Assembly (NCBI GenBank): GCA_937950105.1
Contig: CALFEM010000543.1
Span: 1 to 7,067 of the forward strand
DNA length: 7,067 nt
Direction: 5' to 3'
From: an uncultured Alphaproteobacteria bacterium
GTDB lineage: Bacteria; Pseudomonadota; Alphaproteobacteria; Rhizobiales; Hyphomicrobiaceae
The first letter of the stretch is position 1, and every line of letters begins with the position of its first letter. Of this stretch, positions 1 through 7,067 are shown piece by piece. The notes beneath the pieces were generated by a model. The model was given only the letters and a program-made list of their open reading frames with translations, made no database searches and had not been told where the DNA came from. The translations under genes were made by a program, and so were the position numbers.

Positions 1-619
1 AGTCCCAGAACGTGTAGAGGTCGTCGAGCGGGTAGCAGGCGCGCGTCGCGTCGGTGAAGCCGAGCGCCACGAGGGCGCGCCACGCTGCGCGGCTTTCGGG
101 CTGGAACAGCGCGTCGCTCACCCAGGCTTCGGGTCGGCGCGCGTCCATCGGCTCGGGGATGACGTTGAAATCGCCTGCCAGCACCAATGGCATTTCGTGG
201 GCGAGACGGGCGCGCGCGTGCGCTTCGAGCCGCTGCATCCACGCGAGCTTGTAGGAGAACTTGTCGGTGCCGATGGGATTGCCGTTCGGCAGGTAGATCG
301 AAGCGACGGTGACGACGCCGTTGCTCCCGGCGATGTCGGCCTCGATGTAGCGCGCGTGCTCGTCCCCGTCGTTGCCGGGAAGGCCGCGGCGCACCTCGTC
401 CGGCTTGCGCTTCGACAGGATGGCGACGCCGTTGAAGCCCTTCTGGCCGTGCGTCTCGACGTTGTAACCGAGGTCCTCGAAGGCGCCGCGCGGGAAGCCC
501 TCGTCGACGCTCTTGATCTCCTGCAGGCAGACGACGTCCGGCTCGGCCTCCTTCAGCCAGGTCAAGGCATTATCGAGCCGCGCCTTGACGCCGTTGATGT
601 TCCACGTCGCGATTTTCAT
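1..619 (-). CDS. xthA: Exodeoxyribonuclease III (XthA), 3' end cut off by window
   Basis: Mg-dependent 3'-5' exonuclease and AP endonuclease of base-excision repair, acting on duplex DNA in the cytoplasm. The ATG at 619-617 (minus strand) opens MKIATWNINGVKARL, the usual exonuclease III start. Visible active-site residues match the endonuclease/exonuclease/phosphatase fold: N7, E34 (in LQEIK), Y109 in the SIYLPNG block, and D150/N152 in the GDFN motif. It ends at TFWD, typical of the family, after 206 full codons. About 55-60 C-terminal residues are therefore outside the window, including the last metal/catalytic Asp and His. The start lies 5 bases after the erpA stop with no strong Shine-Dalgarno, which suggests translation coupled to erpA in one transcript. 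The family is clear from motifs; the split between XthA paralogues (many alphaproteobacteria have two) cannot be resolved here. Confidence 0.95.
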   Translation of the reverse strand, partial: MKIATWNINGVKARLDNALTWLKEAEPDVVCLQEIKSVDEGFPRGAFEDLGYNVETHGQKGFNGVAILSKRKPDEVRRGLPGNDGDEHARYIEADIAGSNGVVTVASIYLPNGNPIGTDKFSYKLAWMQRLEAHARARLAHEMPLVLAGDFNVIPEPMDARRPEAWVSDALFQPESRAAWRALVALGFTDATRACYPLDDLYTFWD

Positions 620-624
620 GCGGC

Positions 625-978
625 TCACAGCGAGAAGCTGGTGCCGCAGCCGCACGAGGCGGTGGCCTGCGGATTGTTGATGCGGAACTGCGAGCCCATC
701 AGGTCGTCGATGAAGTCGATCTCCGAGCCCGACAGATAGTTCAGCGAGACGGGATCGATCAGCACGCGGGCGCCGGCACGCTCCAGCACCAGATCGTCGG
801 CCGCCGCTTCCGGTACCAGATCGAACTTGTACTGGAAGCCGGAGCAGCCGCCGCCCTCGACGGAAATGCGCAGCAGCTTGTTGTCGGTCTCGTCGGCGAC
901 GATCTCGACGATGCGCCGTGCGGCGCTCTCGGTCAGCGTGACGGGAAGCGTCGTATCGGGCAGGGTTGTCATCGTCAT
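625..978 (-). CDS. erpA: A-type iron-sulfur cluster carrier, ErpA-like
   Basis: Small cytoplasmic Fe-S carrier that takes clusters from the SUF or ISC scaffold and passes them to apo-enzymes. The 117-residue product has the three A-type cysteines, C45 in GGGCSGFQY and C109/C111 in SCGCGTSFSL, with spacing like E. coli ErpA (C42, C106, C108), plus the D-x-x-S-L-x-Y-L-x-G-S-x-I-D block at 75-88. I chose the ATG at 978 because AAGG sits 7 bases upstream; a second ATG two codons later (972) also has an AAGG 8 bases upstream and cannot be excluded. The frame stays open to a TTG at 1071, but that overlaps the likely promoter. It stands outside any visible suf cluster and leads an erpA-xthA pair. 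IscA/SufA paralogues are the alternative; the N-terminus and length favour ErpA. Confidence 0.9.
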   Translation of the reverse strand: MTMTTLPDTTLPVTLTESAARRIVEIVADETDNKLLRISVEGGGCSGFQYKFDLVPEAAADDLVLERAGARVLIDPVSLNYLSGSEIDFIDDLMGSQFRINNPQATASCGCGTSFSL

Positions 979-1048
979 GGCCTTGCCTTGCTCTGGCGGG
1001 CGGCGATCGATGTGCGCAATCGCGGCCGGCGTGATATGTCCTGCCCCG

Positions 1049-1076
1049 AACATAGGGTGCCGGCGGGGCAAGTCAA
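1049..1076 (-). promoter_or_regulatory. Likely sigma70-type promoter of erpA-xthA
   Basis: On the minus strand TTGACT (1076-1071) and TATGTT (1054-1049) are separated by 16 bases, close to the housekeeping consensus, and the -35 carries the TTGAC core common in alphaproteobacteria. The start of transcription would fall near 1042, giving a leader of about 64 bases before the erpA ATG. This supports the short ErpA start over the TTG at 1071, which would lie between -35 and -10. No comparable plus-strand promoter for dgt is obvious in the 134-base divergent gap, and I see no convincing IscR- or RirA-type operator. Consensus match only. Confidence 0.55.
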
Positions 1077-1112
1077 ACCACGCCGGTCGGCGCCAGTCGG
1101 GTGCGAAAAGCC

Positions 1113-2354
1113 ATGGCGATACATCTGCGTCCGGCCGACAAGGCGGCGGTGTCGAGGGACTACGGCGAAGCCCTCAAGCCGGGAGAGCGATCGCCCGCGT
1201 GCTACGCCGCCAGCTCCATCCCGAGCCGTGGCCGCCAGCACGCGGAGCCGGAATGCACGACGCGGTCGCCATTTCAGCGCGATCGCGACCGCGTGCTGCA
1301 TTCGACCCCGTTCCGCCGCCTCACGCACAAGACGCAGGTGTTCCTCTATCACGAGGGCGATCATTACCGGACCCGGCTGACGCACTCCCTCGAGGTGGCG
1401 CAGATCGCGCGAACGGTGGCGCGGCAGCTCCGTCTCGACGAGGATCTCGCCGAGGTGCTGGCACTGGCCCACGATCTCGGCCACTCGCCGTTCGGGCACG
1501 CCGGGGAGCGCGCACTCGATGCGGCCATGCAGGACCACGGCGGCTTCGACCACAATGCGCAATCGCTGCGCGTCATCACCCGCCTCGAACGGAAGTATCT
1601 GCAATTCGACGGTCTCAACCTGACCTGGGAAAGCCTCGAAGGGCTGGCCAAGCACAACGGCCCGCTCAGCTCGAAGGACCACGCGGTCGCCAAGGTCGTG
1701 GCGCGGCTGTCGGCCTGGCAGGACTTGCGGCCCACAGATCACGCCTCGGCCGAAGCGCAGGTGGCGAGCCTCGCCGACGACATCGCCTACGTCTCGCACG
1801 ACATCGACGACGCGCTGCGCGCCGGCCTGCTGACGTTGCCCGCGTTGGCGGATGCACCGCTGGCGGGCGGCGTCGTGCGCGGGCTGCTGCCCGCGGGAGC
1901 GGAGGTGCGCGCCGATGGCCGCCACTTCTACGAAATCACGCGGCGCATGATCACGCTGCTCATCGCCGACATGGTGCAGGCGTCGCGCCAGCGCCTCAGC
2001 GTGCTTGCCCCTGAAACCGCAGACGATATTCGCGCCGCTCCGGCCGCCGTCATCGCCTTTTCCGAAGCCACGGCGCGCGATCTCGTGTCCCTGAAGGCGT
2101 TCCTGCTGGCTCAGGTCTACCGCCACGAGCGGGTGATGAGTGTCATGCGCCGCGCCGAGCACGTGGTCCGCGATCTGTTCGGCCGCTTCATTGCCGATCC
2201 CGAAGCGCTGCCCGACAACTGGCGGCGTGCCGCGCAAGGGCTGCCGGAGCGCCGGCGGGCTCGGGTGATCGCCGACTACGTCGCCGGCATGACCGACCGC
2301 TATGCGCTCGCGGAGCACGCCCGCTTGTTTGACGCGACGCCGGATTTGCGTTAG
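1113..2354 (+). CDS. dgt: Deoxyguanosinetriphosphate triphosphohydrolase-like protein (HD domain)
   Basis: HD-superfamily phosphohydrolase expected to split dGTP or other dNTPs into the nucleoside and triphosphate, adjusting dNTP pools in the cytoplasm. With ATG 1113 the product is 413 residues. It shows the family block [20 protein letters not shown] (52-71), then [17 protein letters not shown] with metal ligand H91, [15 protein letters not shown] with H120-D121, [26 protein letters not shown], and [15 protein letters not shown] with the final metal Asp near 222. The set of metal-binding residues looks complete. A GTG four codons upstream (1101) is in frame, but the ATG fits known relatives better; its ribosome site is weak (GAAAAG). 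It is transcribed away from erpA. Length and motifs match the type 2 dGTPase-like group common in alphaproteobacteria, whose true substrate is often untested, so dGTP specificity is inferred. Confidence 0.93.
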   Translation: MAIHLRPADKAAVSRDYGEALKPGERSPACYAASSIPSRGRQHAEPECTTRSPFQRDRDRVLHSTPFRRLTHKTQVFLYHEGDHYRTRLTHSLEVAQIARTVARQLRLDEDLAEVLALAHDLGHSPFGHAGERALDAAMQDHGGFDHNAQSLRVITRLERKYLQFDGLNLTWESLEGLAKHNGPLSSKDHAVAKVVARLSAWQDLRPTDHASAEAQVASLADDIAYVSHDIDDALRAGLLTLPALADAPLAGGVVRGLLPAGAEVRADGRHFYEITRRMITLLIADMVQASRQRLSVLAPETADDIRAAPAAVIAFSEATARDLVSLKAFLLAQVYRHERVMSVMRRAEHVVRDLFGRFIADPEALPDNWRRAAQGLPERRRARVIADYVAGMTDRYALAEHARLFDATPDLR

Positions 2355-2423
2355 GCGCAGCCACGCTATTTCCTGTCGGAGCGGCGCGCGACAGACCCCG
2401 CGCATTCAGCAGCCCGACCTCCC

Positions 2424-2428
2424 GAGGA
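2424..2428 (+). promoter_or_regulatory. Ribosome binding site deciding the argS start
   Basis: GAGGA lies 8 bases before the ATG at 2437. The reading frame stays open upstream to 2302, inside dgt, but no such signal precedes the upstream codons and those residues do not look like ArgRS, so 2437 is preferred. Confidence 0.75.
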
Positions 2429-2436
2429 CATGTCGC

Positions 2437-4197
2437 ATGAATGCGTTCCAGCACGTCGAGGGCCTCATCGCTCAGGCGCTCGAGGACCTGTTGGCCGAAG
2501 GCAAACTGCCCGCCGGGCTGGCGTTGCCGAAGGTCGAGGTCGAGACGCCGCGCGATCCCGAGCACGGCGATCTGGCGAGCAATATCGCCATGGTGCTGGC
2601 GAAGGCGGCGCGCATGAAGCCGCGCGACATCGCCGAATTGCTGAAGGCGAAGCTCGAAGGGACCGGCGCTATCGTCAGCGTCGATGTGGCGGGGCCCGGC
2701 TTCCTCAACCTGCGCCTCGCGCCGTCGTTCTGGCAGGGGCTGGTCGCGGCGATCCTGAAGGAAGGCGAGCGCTACGGGAAGAGCGATCTCGGCAAGGGCA
2801 ATCGCGTCAACGTCGAGTACGTTTCTGCCAACCCGACCGGGCCGATGCACGTCGGCCATTGCCGCGGTGCCGTGTTCGGCGATGCGCTGGCGAACCTGCT
2901 GGCGTTCGCCGGCTACGACGTGACACGCGAGTATTACATCAATGACGCCGGCTCGCAGGTGGATACGCTCGCGCGTTCGGCGCACCTGCGCTACCGCGAG
3001 GCGCTGGGCGAGGACATCGGCAAGATCCCCGAGGGGCTCTATCCGGGCGATTACCTGAAGCCGGTCGGCGAGGCGCTGGCGAAGGAGTACGGCCGCACGC
3101 TCGTCGACAAGCCCGAGGTCGAGTGGCTGGCGCCGGTTCGCGCCAAGGCCATCGCCATGATGCTGGACATGATCCGCGACGATCTCGCCGCGCTCAACAT
3201 CCGCCACGACGTGTTCTTTTCGGAAGCTTCGCTGAAGGCCGATGGCCGCGATCAGGTCAAGGCGGCGATCAATGCGCTTTCGGCCAAGGGCCTGATCTAC
3301 ACGGGGCAATTGCCGAAGCCGAAGGGCCACGAGGACGAGGAGTGGGAGGAGCGTGAGCAGGTGCTGTTCGCCTCGACCCAGTTCGGCGACGATGTCGATC
3401 GCGCGCTACAGAAGAGCGATGGCAGCTACACCTATTTCGCCGCCGACATCGCCTACCATTACGACAAGCTGGAGCGCGGCTTCCGTCACCTGATCAACGT
3501 CTTCGGCGCCGACCACATCGGCTACATTCCGCGCATGAAGGCGGCGGTGGCAGCGCTGTCAGGGGGCGAAGCCGATTTCGACATCAAGATCTGCCAGCTC
3601 GTGAAGCTCTACAAGAACGGCGCCGAGTACAAGATGTCGAAGCGCGCCGGCACCTTCGTGACGCTGCGCGACGTGGTCGACGAGGTCGGCCGCGACCCGG
3701 TGCGCTTCATGATGCTCTACCGCAAGAACGACGCGCCGCTCGATTTCGACTTCGCCAAGGTGACCGAGCAGTCGAAGGACAACCCGGTGTTCTACGTACA
3801 GTACGCGCATGCGCGGGCCGCCTCGATCTTCCGCAATGCCGGAGAAGCGTTTCCGGGGTTGACGGAGGACAGCGCCGAGGTGGCCGGTGCCGACCTGTCG
3901 CAGCTCGACCATCCGGGGGAGATCGACCTCGTCAAGCGGCTGGCGGCGTTTCCGCGCCTCGTCTCGGGGGCGGCCGGCGCGCACGAGCCGCATCGCATCG
4001 CGTTCTACCTCTACGACCTCGCGTCGGCGCTCCACGGGCAATGGTCACGAGGCAATGAATCGCCACATTTACGCTTTATCCGGCAAGAGGATAGAGGGGT
4101 CACAGCTGCACGACTCGCACTCGTTTCCGCGACCCGCCGGGTGATTTCCTCAGGTTTGGCGATACTCGGCGTCGAGGCCCCGGAGGCGATGCGCTAG
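2437..4197 (+). CDS. argS: Arginine--tRNA ligase (ArgRS)
   Basis: Class I aminoacyl-tRNA synthetase that activates arginine with ATP and charges tRNA-Arg in the cytoplasm. The 586-residue product is full length for bacterial ArgRS. Order of parts: N-terminal additional domain (about 1-100, with the [12 protein letters not shown] segment); Rossmann catalytic core with [12 protein letters not shown], where the HIGH signature is H138-V-G-H141; the YYINDAGSQ block; the [14 protein letters not shown] block; KMSKR at 399-403, a standard ArgRS variant of KMSKS; and the C-terminal DALR-type helical anticodon-binding domain with [11 protein letters not shown], ending in [14 protein letters not shown]. 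There is no truncation or frameshift. It lies 82 bases after dgt and 62 bases before the SPOR gene on the same strand. No T-box or other leader element is visible upstream. Identity is certain from motifs. Confidence 0.98.
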   Translation: MNAFQHVEGLIAQALEDLLAEGKLPAGLALPKVEVETPRDPEHGDLASNIAMVLAKAARMKPRDIAELLKAKLEGTGAIVSVDVAGPGFLNLRLAPSFWQGLVAAILKEGERYGKSDLGKGNRVNVEYVSANPTGPMHVGHCRGAVFGDALANLLAFAGYDVTREYYINDAGSQVDTLARSAHLRYREALGEDIGKIPEGLYPGDYLKPVGEALAKEYGRTLVDKPEVEWLAPVRAKAIAMMLDMIRDDLAALNIRHDVFFSEASLKADGRDQVKAAINALSAKGLIYTGQLPKPKGHEDEEWEEREQVLFASTQFGDDVDRALQKSDGSYTYFAADIAYHYDKLERGFRHLINVFGADHIGYIPRMKAAVAALSGGEADFDIKICQLVKLYKNGAEYKMSKRAGTFVTLRDVVDEVGRDPVRFMMLYRKNDAPLDFDFAKVTEQSKDNPVFYVQYAHARAASIFRNAGEAFPGLTEDSAEVAGADLSQLDHPGEIDLVKRLAAFPRLVSGAAGAHEPHRIAFYLYDLASALHGQWSRGNESPHLRFIRQEDRGVTAARLALVSATRRVISSGLAILGVEAPEAMR

Positions 4198-4232
4198 ACT
4201 CAGAGCGCAAAGACGCGATTCTGCGCGGTTGA

Positions 4233-4250
4233 GGCCCGAGGGGCCGGGGA
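4233..4250 (+). promoter_or_regulatory. Small GC hairpin abutting the ribosome binding site of the SPOR gene
   Basis: GGCCC (4233-4237) and GGGCC (4241-4245) can pair around a 3-base loop, and the Shine-Dalgarno GGGGA (4246-4250) follows directly, 9 bases before the ATG at 4260. The ribosome site supports that start. The stem is only 5 bp in GC-rich DNA and has no T run, so it is not a terminator; any effect on translation is speculative. Confidence 0.35.
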
Positions 4251-4259
4251 TTATCGACC

Positions 4260-6245
4260 ATGTCACGGAGCAACGGACCAGGTGGACCGCCCCCGAACCG
4301 GTGGCCAGAACGGCCGCAGGCTCCGGCGCCGCAGTATCCGGACCAGGGTTATCAACAGGGCTATCAGGGCAGCTTTCCCGCCGATCCGCCGGCGCCTTTC
4401 GGCGCGCCCGCACAGCCGCCGCAACAGCACGGTTATGCGCCACAGCAGCCCCAGCATAACCAGCCGCAGCATCATCATCCGGCCTATCCGCCGCAGCAGC
4501 CGGTGCAGCCGGCCTATCACTATCCCGACCAGGGCTACGCCGCCGACAGCTACTCGCAACCGACGCTCGGAGCGCCGGCAACGCATGGCGGCGCGCCGTC
4601 CTACGCGCCGCAGTTCGAGCCGTATGTGCCGCCGACCGCACCGCCGCGTCAGCAGCCGCAACACGCCGATCCGTTCGCCCACGCTCAGCCCGCGCCCGCC
4701 TGGCCGCCGGCCCCGCAGCACGCCGACCCCTATCCGCCGTTCGAGCCGGTGACGCAGCCGACCGCGCCTTCGCATCGCCAGCGTGATCCGCGCATCGTGT
4801 CCGAGCCTGCGTTCACCGCGCCGCCGCAGCAGCAGCCGGAGTGGCCGCCGCCGCCCGATCTGCGCGGCCCGACCTACGACCAGCAGCCGCAGTGGCCACC
4901 GGCTGGCGCCGCGCACGATCCCTACGCCGGCTATCAGCCGGCACAGGCGCAGCCCCAGCAGGGCTACGCGGCCGAGACGCAGTGGCACCACGAGGCACCG
5001 CAGGGTGACCACGGCTACGCACCGCACACCCAGCCGCCGGCGGGCTACGGCTACGGCGACGCCTACGCGGCCCAGCCGGGCTACCCGCAGCAGGCAGCTT
5101 ACGCGCAGCCGGGCTACGAGGAGCCGCAGACGGCGGCTGCCAACAGTTTCGGCGTTCCCGCCCCTGCGGAACAGGCCGACGACTACGACGCCGAGTACGA
5201 TGACGAGGAGCGGTCCGGGCGCGGTCGCATGATGGTGATCGCTGCGGCGCTGGTCGGTGCGATCGGTATCGGCGGCGGTCTCGCCTACGGCTACAAGACG
5301 TTCTTCGGCACCGGTTCGAGCGACGGCACGCCGATCGTGCGTTCCGAAAGCCAGCCGGCCAAGGTCAAGCCGCTCGATCCGGGCGGCAAGAAATTCGCCC
5401 ACACCGATTCCAAGGTTCTCGGCCGCCTGAACGACGGCTCGTCGGCGGGGACGTCGTCGTCGGCGCAGGCCGAGGACGATGGGGCACCGCGCAAGGTGAC
5501 GACCATGGTCGTCGGCCGCGACGGATCGATCGTGCCGGTGGCCTCGCCGCCGCCGGGCGAGTCTGCGAGCGCGCCATCCGTTCCGGTCGCCAGTGCGCCC
5601 GCCGCACCTGCCCCGGCGTCGGGCGTTCCGGGTCTCACCATCGTCGACGGCTTCGGCGGCCGCCCGCCCGCGGCGACCGCACCGTCGGCCGCGCCGCGCA
5701 TCGCCATTCCGTCTGCGCCCGTAGCACCGCGCGCGGCTCCCCCGAGTGCGCCGGTCGCAGCGCCGGCCGTGGTCAACGTCAAGCCGATGGTGCCCGCGGC
5801 GGCGGCCAAGCCAACCGTGATCGCGCGCGCCGAGCCCGAGCCGAAGCTCAGCGACGCCGAGCCCGACGAGGTGAAGCCGGCGGCGAAGAAGGCCGTCAAG
5901 AAGCCCGTCAATGATGCCTATGGCAGCGCGACGACTGCGGCGGCAACCGCTGCCGCGCCTGCGGCTGCCAGTGCCTCGGGCGCCGGATTTGTCGCGGTGC
6001 TGGCGTCGATACCGTCGTCGACCAACAGCCGCATGGAGGCTTTGAAGCAGTTCGCCGATCTCCAGCAGCGTTATCCGTCGCAGTTGCAGAGCAAGTCGCC
6101 CGAGGTGCAGTCGGCCAATCTCGCCGGCAAGGGCAACTACGACCGCCTGATCGTCGGCCCGCCCGGCTCGCGCCAGCAGGCCAATACGCTATGCGAGCAG
6201 CTGAAATCGGCGGGTTACAGTGGCTGCTGGATCAAGTCCTACTGA
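4260..6245 (+). CDS. Single-pass membrane protein with C-terminal SPOR domain
   Basis: A 661-residue protein. Residues 1-305 are very rich in Pro, Gln, Tyr and Ala, with loose repeats (YPDQGY twice, HADP at 135 and 154, WPP with W148, W195 and W212) and look disordered. An acidic stretch, DDYDAEYDDEE, and the basic SGRGR come before a hydrophobic segment at about 325-345 (VIAAALVGAIGIGGGLAYGY), read as the only membrane helix. Residues 346-576 are an Ala/Pro/Ser-rich linker with a Lys-rich patch (KPAAKKAVKKP). Residues 577-661 match the SPOR family: FVAVLASIPS..., YDRLIVGPPGSRQQA, and C645/C656 near the end. Known SPOR domains bind peptidoglycan strands lacking stem peptides, often at division sites, so I infer an N-in, C-out inner-membrane protein with a wall role. 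Its 3' end is almost joined to nagZ. FtsN-like organisation is possible, but no FtsN-specific motif is seen, so I give no gene name. Confidence 0.9.
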   Translation: MSRSNGPGGPPPNRWPERPQAPAPQYPDQGYQQGYQGSFPADPPAPFGAPAQPPQQHGYAPQQPQHNQPQHHHPAYPPQQPVQPAYHYPDQGYAADSYSQPTLGAPATHGGAPSYAPQFEPYVPPTAPPRQQPQHADPFAHAQPAPAWPPAPQHADPYPPFEPVTQPTAPSHRQRDPRIVSEPAFTAPPQQQPEWPPPPDLRGPTYDQQPQWPPAGAAHDPYAGYQPAQAQPQQGYAAETQWHHEAPQGDHGYAPHTQPPAGYGYGDAYAAQPGYPQQAAYAQPGYEEPQTAAANSFGVPAPAEQADDYDAEYDDEERSGRGRMMVIAAALVGAIGIGGGLAYGYKTFFGTGSSDGTPIVRSESQPAKVKPLDPGGKKFAHTDSKVLGRLNDGSSAGTSSSAQAEDDGAPRKVTTMVVGRDGSIVPVASPPPGESASAPSVPVASAPAAPAPASGVPGLTIVDGFGGRPPAATAPSAAPRIAIPSAPVAPRAAPPSAPVAAPAVVNVKPMVPAAAAKPTVIARAEPEPKLSDAEPDEVKPAAKKAVKKPVNDAYGSATTAAATAAAPAAASASGAGFVAVLASIPSSTNSRMEALKQFADLQQRYPSQLQSKSPEVQSANLAGKGNYDRLIVGPPGSRQQANTLCEQLKSAGYSGCWIKSY

Positions 6246-6246
6246 C

Positions 6247-7067
6247 GTGACGCAGCGTGCGGCGCTCATCACCGGCCTTGCAGGATCGGCGCTGACGGCC
6301 GACGAGAAAGCGTTCCTCGCCGCTGTTCGCCCCGCCGGGATCATCCTGTTCGCGCGTAATCTCCAGTCGCACGATCAGATCCGCCGCCTCGTCATGGACG
6401 CACGCTGCGCGATCGGCAGCGACGACGTGCTGGTGGCGATCGATCAGGAAGGCGGACGGGTGCGGCGGCTGCGTCCGCCGCTGGGGCGTGCGCTGCCACC
6501 GGCTGCGGCCTACGCGGCCTCATATGAAGAGGCGCCCGACGCGGCGCGGCGCGCGGCGTATCTGGCGGCCCGCCTGCTTGCCGACGACCTCGAGGAGCTC
6601 GGCATCGACATGAACTGTGCGCCGGTGCTCGATCTGCCGGTCGCGGGCGCGCACGAGATCATCGGCGATCGCGCCTATGGGCACGACGTGTCGCAGGTCG
6701 CGGCGCTCGGCCGCGCCGTGGCGGAGGGGCTGATGGACGGCGGCGTCGTGCCGGTGATCAAGCACATCCCCGGACATGGGCGCGCACTGGCCGACAGCCA
6801 CCTGTCGCTGCCGGTGGTGACGACCTCGGCGCCCGAACTCGAACGCACCGACTTCGCGACCTTTCGCGCGCTTCGCAACATGCCGGCGGCAATGACCGCG
6901 CATGTCGTCTACACGGCGTTCGATGCAGATGCGCCGGGGAGTACGTCGCGCACGGTCACCGAGCGTGTCATTCGCGGGGTGATCGGCTTCGACGGGCTGT
7001 GGATGAGCGACGATCTCGGCATGAAGGCGCTGGCCGGACCAATGCGGGAGCGCGCGACGGCGGTGAT
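6247..7067 (+). CDS. nagZ: Beta-N-acetylhexosaminidase NagZ (GH3), 3' end cut off by window
   Basis: Cytoplasmic glycoside hydrolase family 3 enzyme that removes N-acetylglucosamine from anhydro-muropeptides during peptidoglycan recycling; in species with AmpC/AmpR its product signals beta-lactamase induction. The start is a GTG one base after the SPOR stop codon, with no clear Shine-Dalgarno, so coupling is likely. Visible in 273 complete codons: ILFARN (near 35-40), IDQEGGRV (65-72), CAPVLDLP, KHIPGHG (172-178, usually KHFPGHG), the catalytic dyad D183-S-H185 in ADSHLSLP, TAHVVYTAFD, and MSDDLGM, where the Asp after Ser (D255) is the expected nucleophile. Roughly 60-70 C-terminal residues are missing at the window edge. 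The D-x-H dyad marks NagZ-type enzymes rather than other GH3 glucosidases. The GTG start fits the usual N-terminus of relatives, which begin almost directly with the barrel. Confidence 0.95.
   Translation, partial: MTQRAALITGLAGSALTADEKAFLAAVRPAGIILFARNLQSHDQIRRLVMDARCAIGSDDVLVAIDQEGGRVRRLRPPLGRALPPAAAYAASYEEAPDAARRAAYLAARLLADDLEELGIDMNCAPVLDLPVAGAHEIIGDRAYGHDVSQVAALGRAVAEGLMDGGVVPVIKHIPGHGRALADSHLSLPVVTTSAPELERTDFATFRALRNMPAAMTAHVVYTAFDADAPGSTSRTVTERVIRGVIGFDGLWMSDDLGMKALAGPMRERATAV

Noticed and set aside
1101..1112. GTG at 1101 as the start of dgt
   Set aside because: In frame, but the ATG at 1113 is a stronger start and fits relatives; the difference is only four residues.
827..2014. Plus-strand frame (395 codons) crossing erpA and dgt
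   Set aside because: It runs antisense through erpA and out of frame through dgt; the Arg-rich product has no motif.
2346..2372. Possible promoter before argS (TTGCGT, 15-base spacer, TATTTC)
   Set aside because: Both boxes are poor matches and the spacer is short; not strong enough to report as a feature.
975..2405. Long minus-strand open frame (476 codons) opposite dgt, overlapping the erpA start region
   Set aside because: It is antisense to dgt, whose HD motifs are intact, and its Arg/Gln/His-rich product resembles no family; long shadow frames are expected in GC-rich DNA.
2302..2436. Upstream extension of argS into dgt
   Set aside because: The 45 extra residues are not ArgRS-like, and GAGGA correctly spaced before ATG 2437 marks the real start.
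2188..3330. Minus-strand open frame (380 codons) opposite the 3' end of dgt and the first half of argS
   Set aside because: Antisense to two clear genes, with shadow-like composition and no domain.
4263..5402. Minus-strand open frame (379 codons) opposite the SPOR gene tail, with many Leu and Arg
   Set aside because: Its Leu/Arg/Val pattern is the mirror of the Pro/Gln/Tyr codons on the plus strand; the SPOR gene has a ribosome site, membrane helix and a recognisable domain.
5291..5911. Minus-strand frame (206 codons) with Ala/Gly-rich product resembling a secreted or membrane protein
   Set aside because: It mirrors the Ala/Pro-rich linker codons of the SPOR gene; no independent start signal or motif.

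Overview
The window is GC-rich DNA with a gene order and protein families that point to an alphaproteobacterium, most likely of the order Hyphomicrobiales (Rhizobiales). This rests on the order erpA / dgt / argS / SPOR-domain protein / nagZ and on family-like details of the proteins (inference from remembered gene order, not from a search). I cannot name a genus. The region reads as a chromosomal housekeeping block: there is no transposase, phage gene, CRISPR array, tRNA or rRNA, and no obvious break in base composition.

Layout. On the minus strand, reading from about 1076 leftwards, there is a good sigma70-type promoter, then erpA (A-type iron-sulfur carrier), then xthA (exonuclease III) 5 bases later; xthA runs off the left edge. 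Divergently, on the plus strand, lie dgt (dGTPase-like HD hydrolase), argS (arginyl-tRNA synthetase), a large single-pass membrane protein with a C-terminal SPOR domain, and nagZ (beta-N-acetylhexosaminidase), which begins one base after the SPOR gene stops and runs off the right edge. Plus-strand gaps are short (82, 62 and 1 bases), so argS-SPOR-nagZ and perhaps dgt may be co-transcribed. No stretch longer than 300 bases lacks a gene.

The genes fall into two functional groups. One concerns nucleic acids and protein synthesis: abasic-site repair (XthA), dNTP hydrolysis (Dgt), Arg-tRNA charging (ArgS), with ErpA supplying Fe-S clusters. The other concerns the cell wall: a SPOR protein, whose domain is expected to bind peptidoglycan stripped of stem peptides, and NagZ, which removes GlcNAc from recycled muropeptides. 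The least characterised gene is the SPOR protein. It has a ~320-residue Pro/Gln/Tyr-rich tail on the predicted cytoplasmic side, one membrane helix, and a ~230-residue Ala/Pro-rich periplasmic linker with two short ordered-looking islands. I found no convincing new multi-gene system here; the SPOR protein and its tight coupling to nagZ are the parts most worth a second look.
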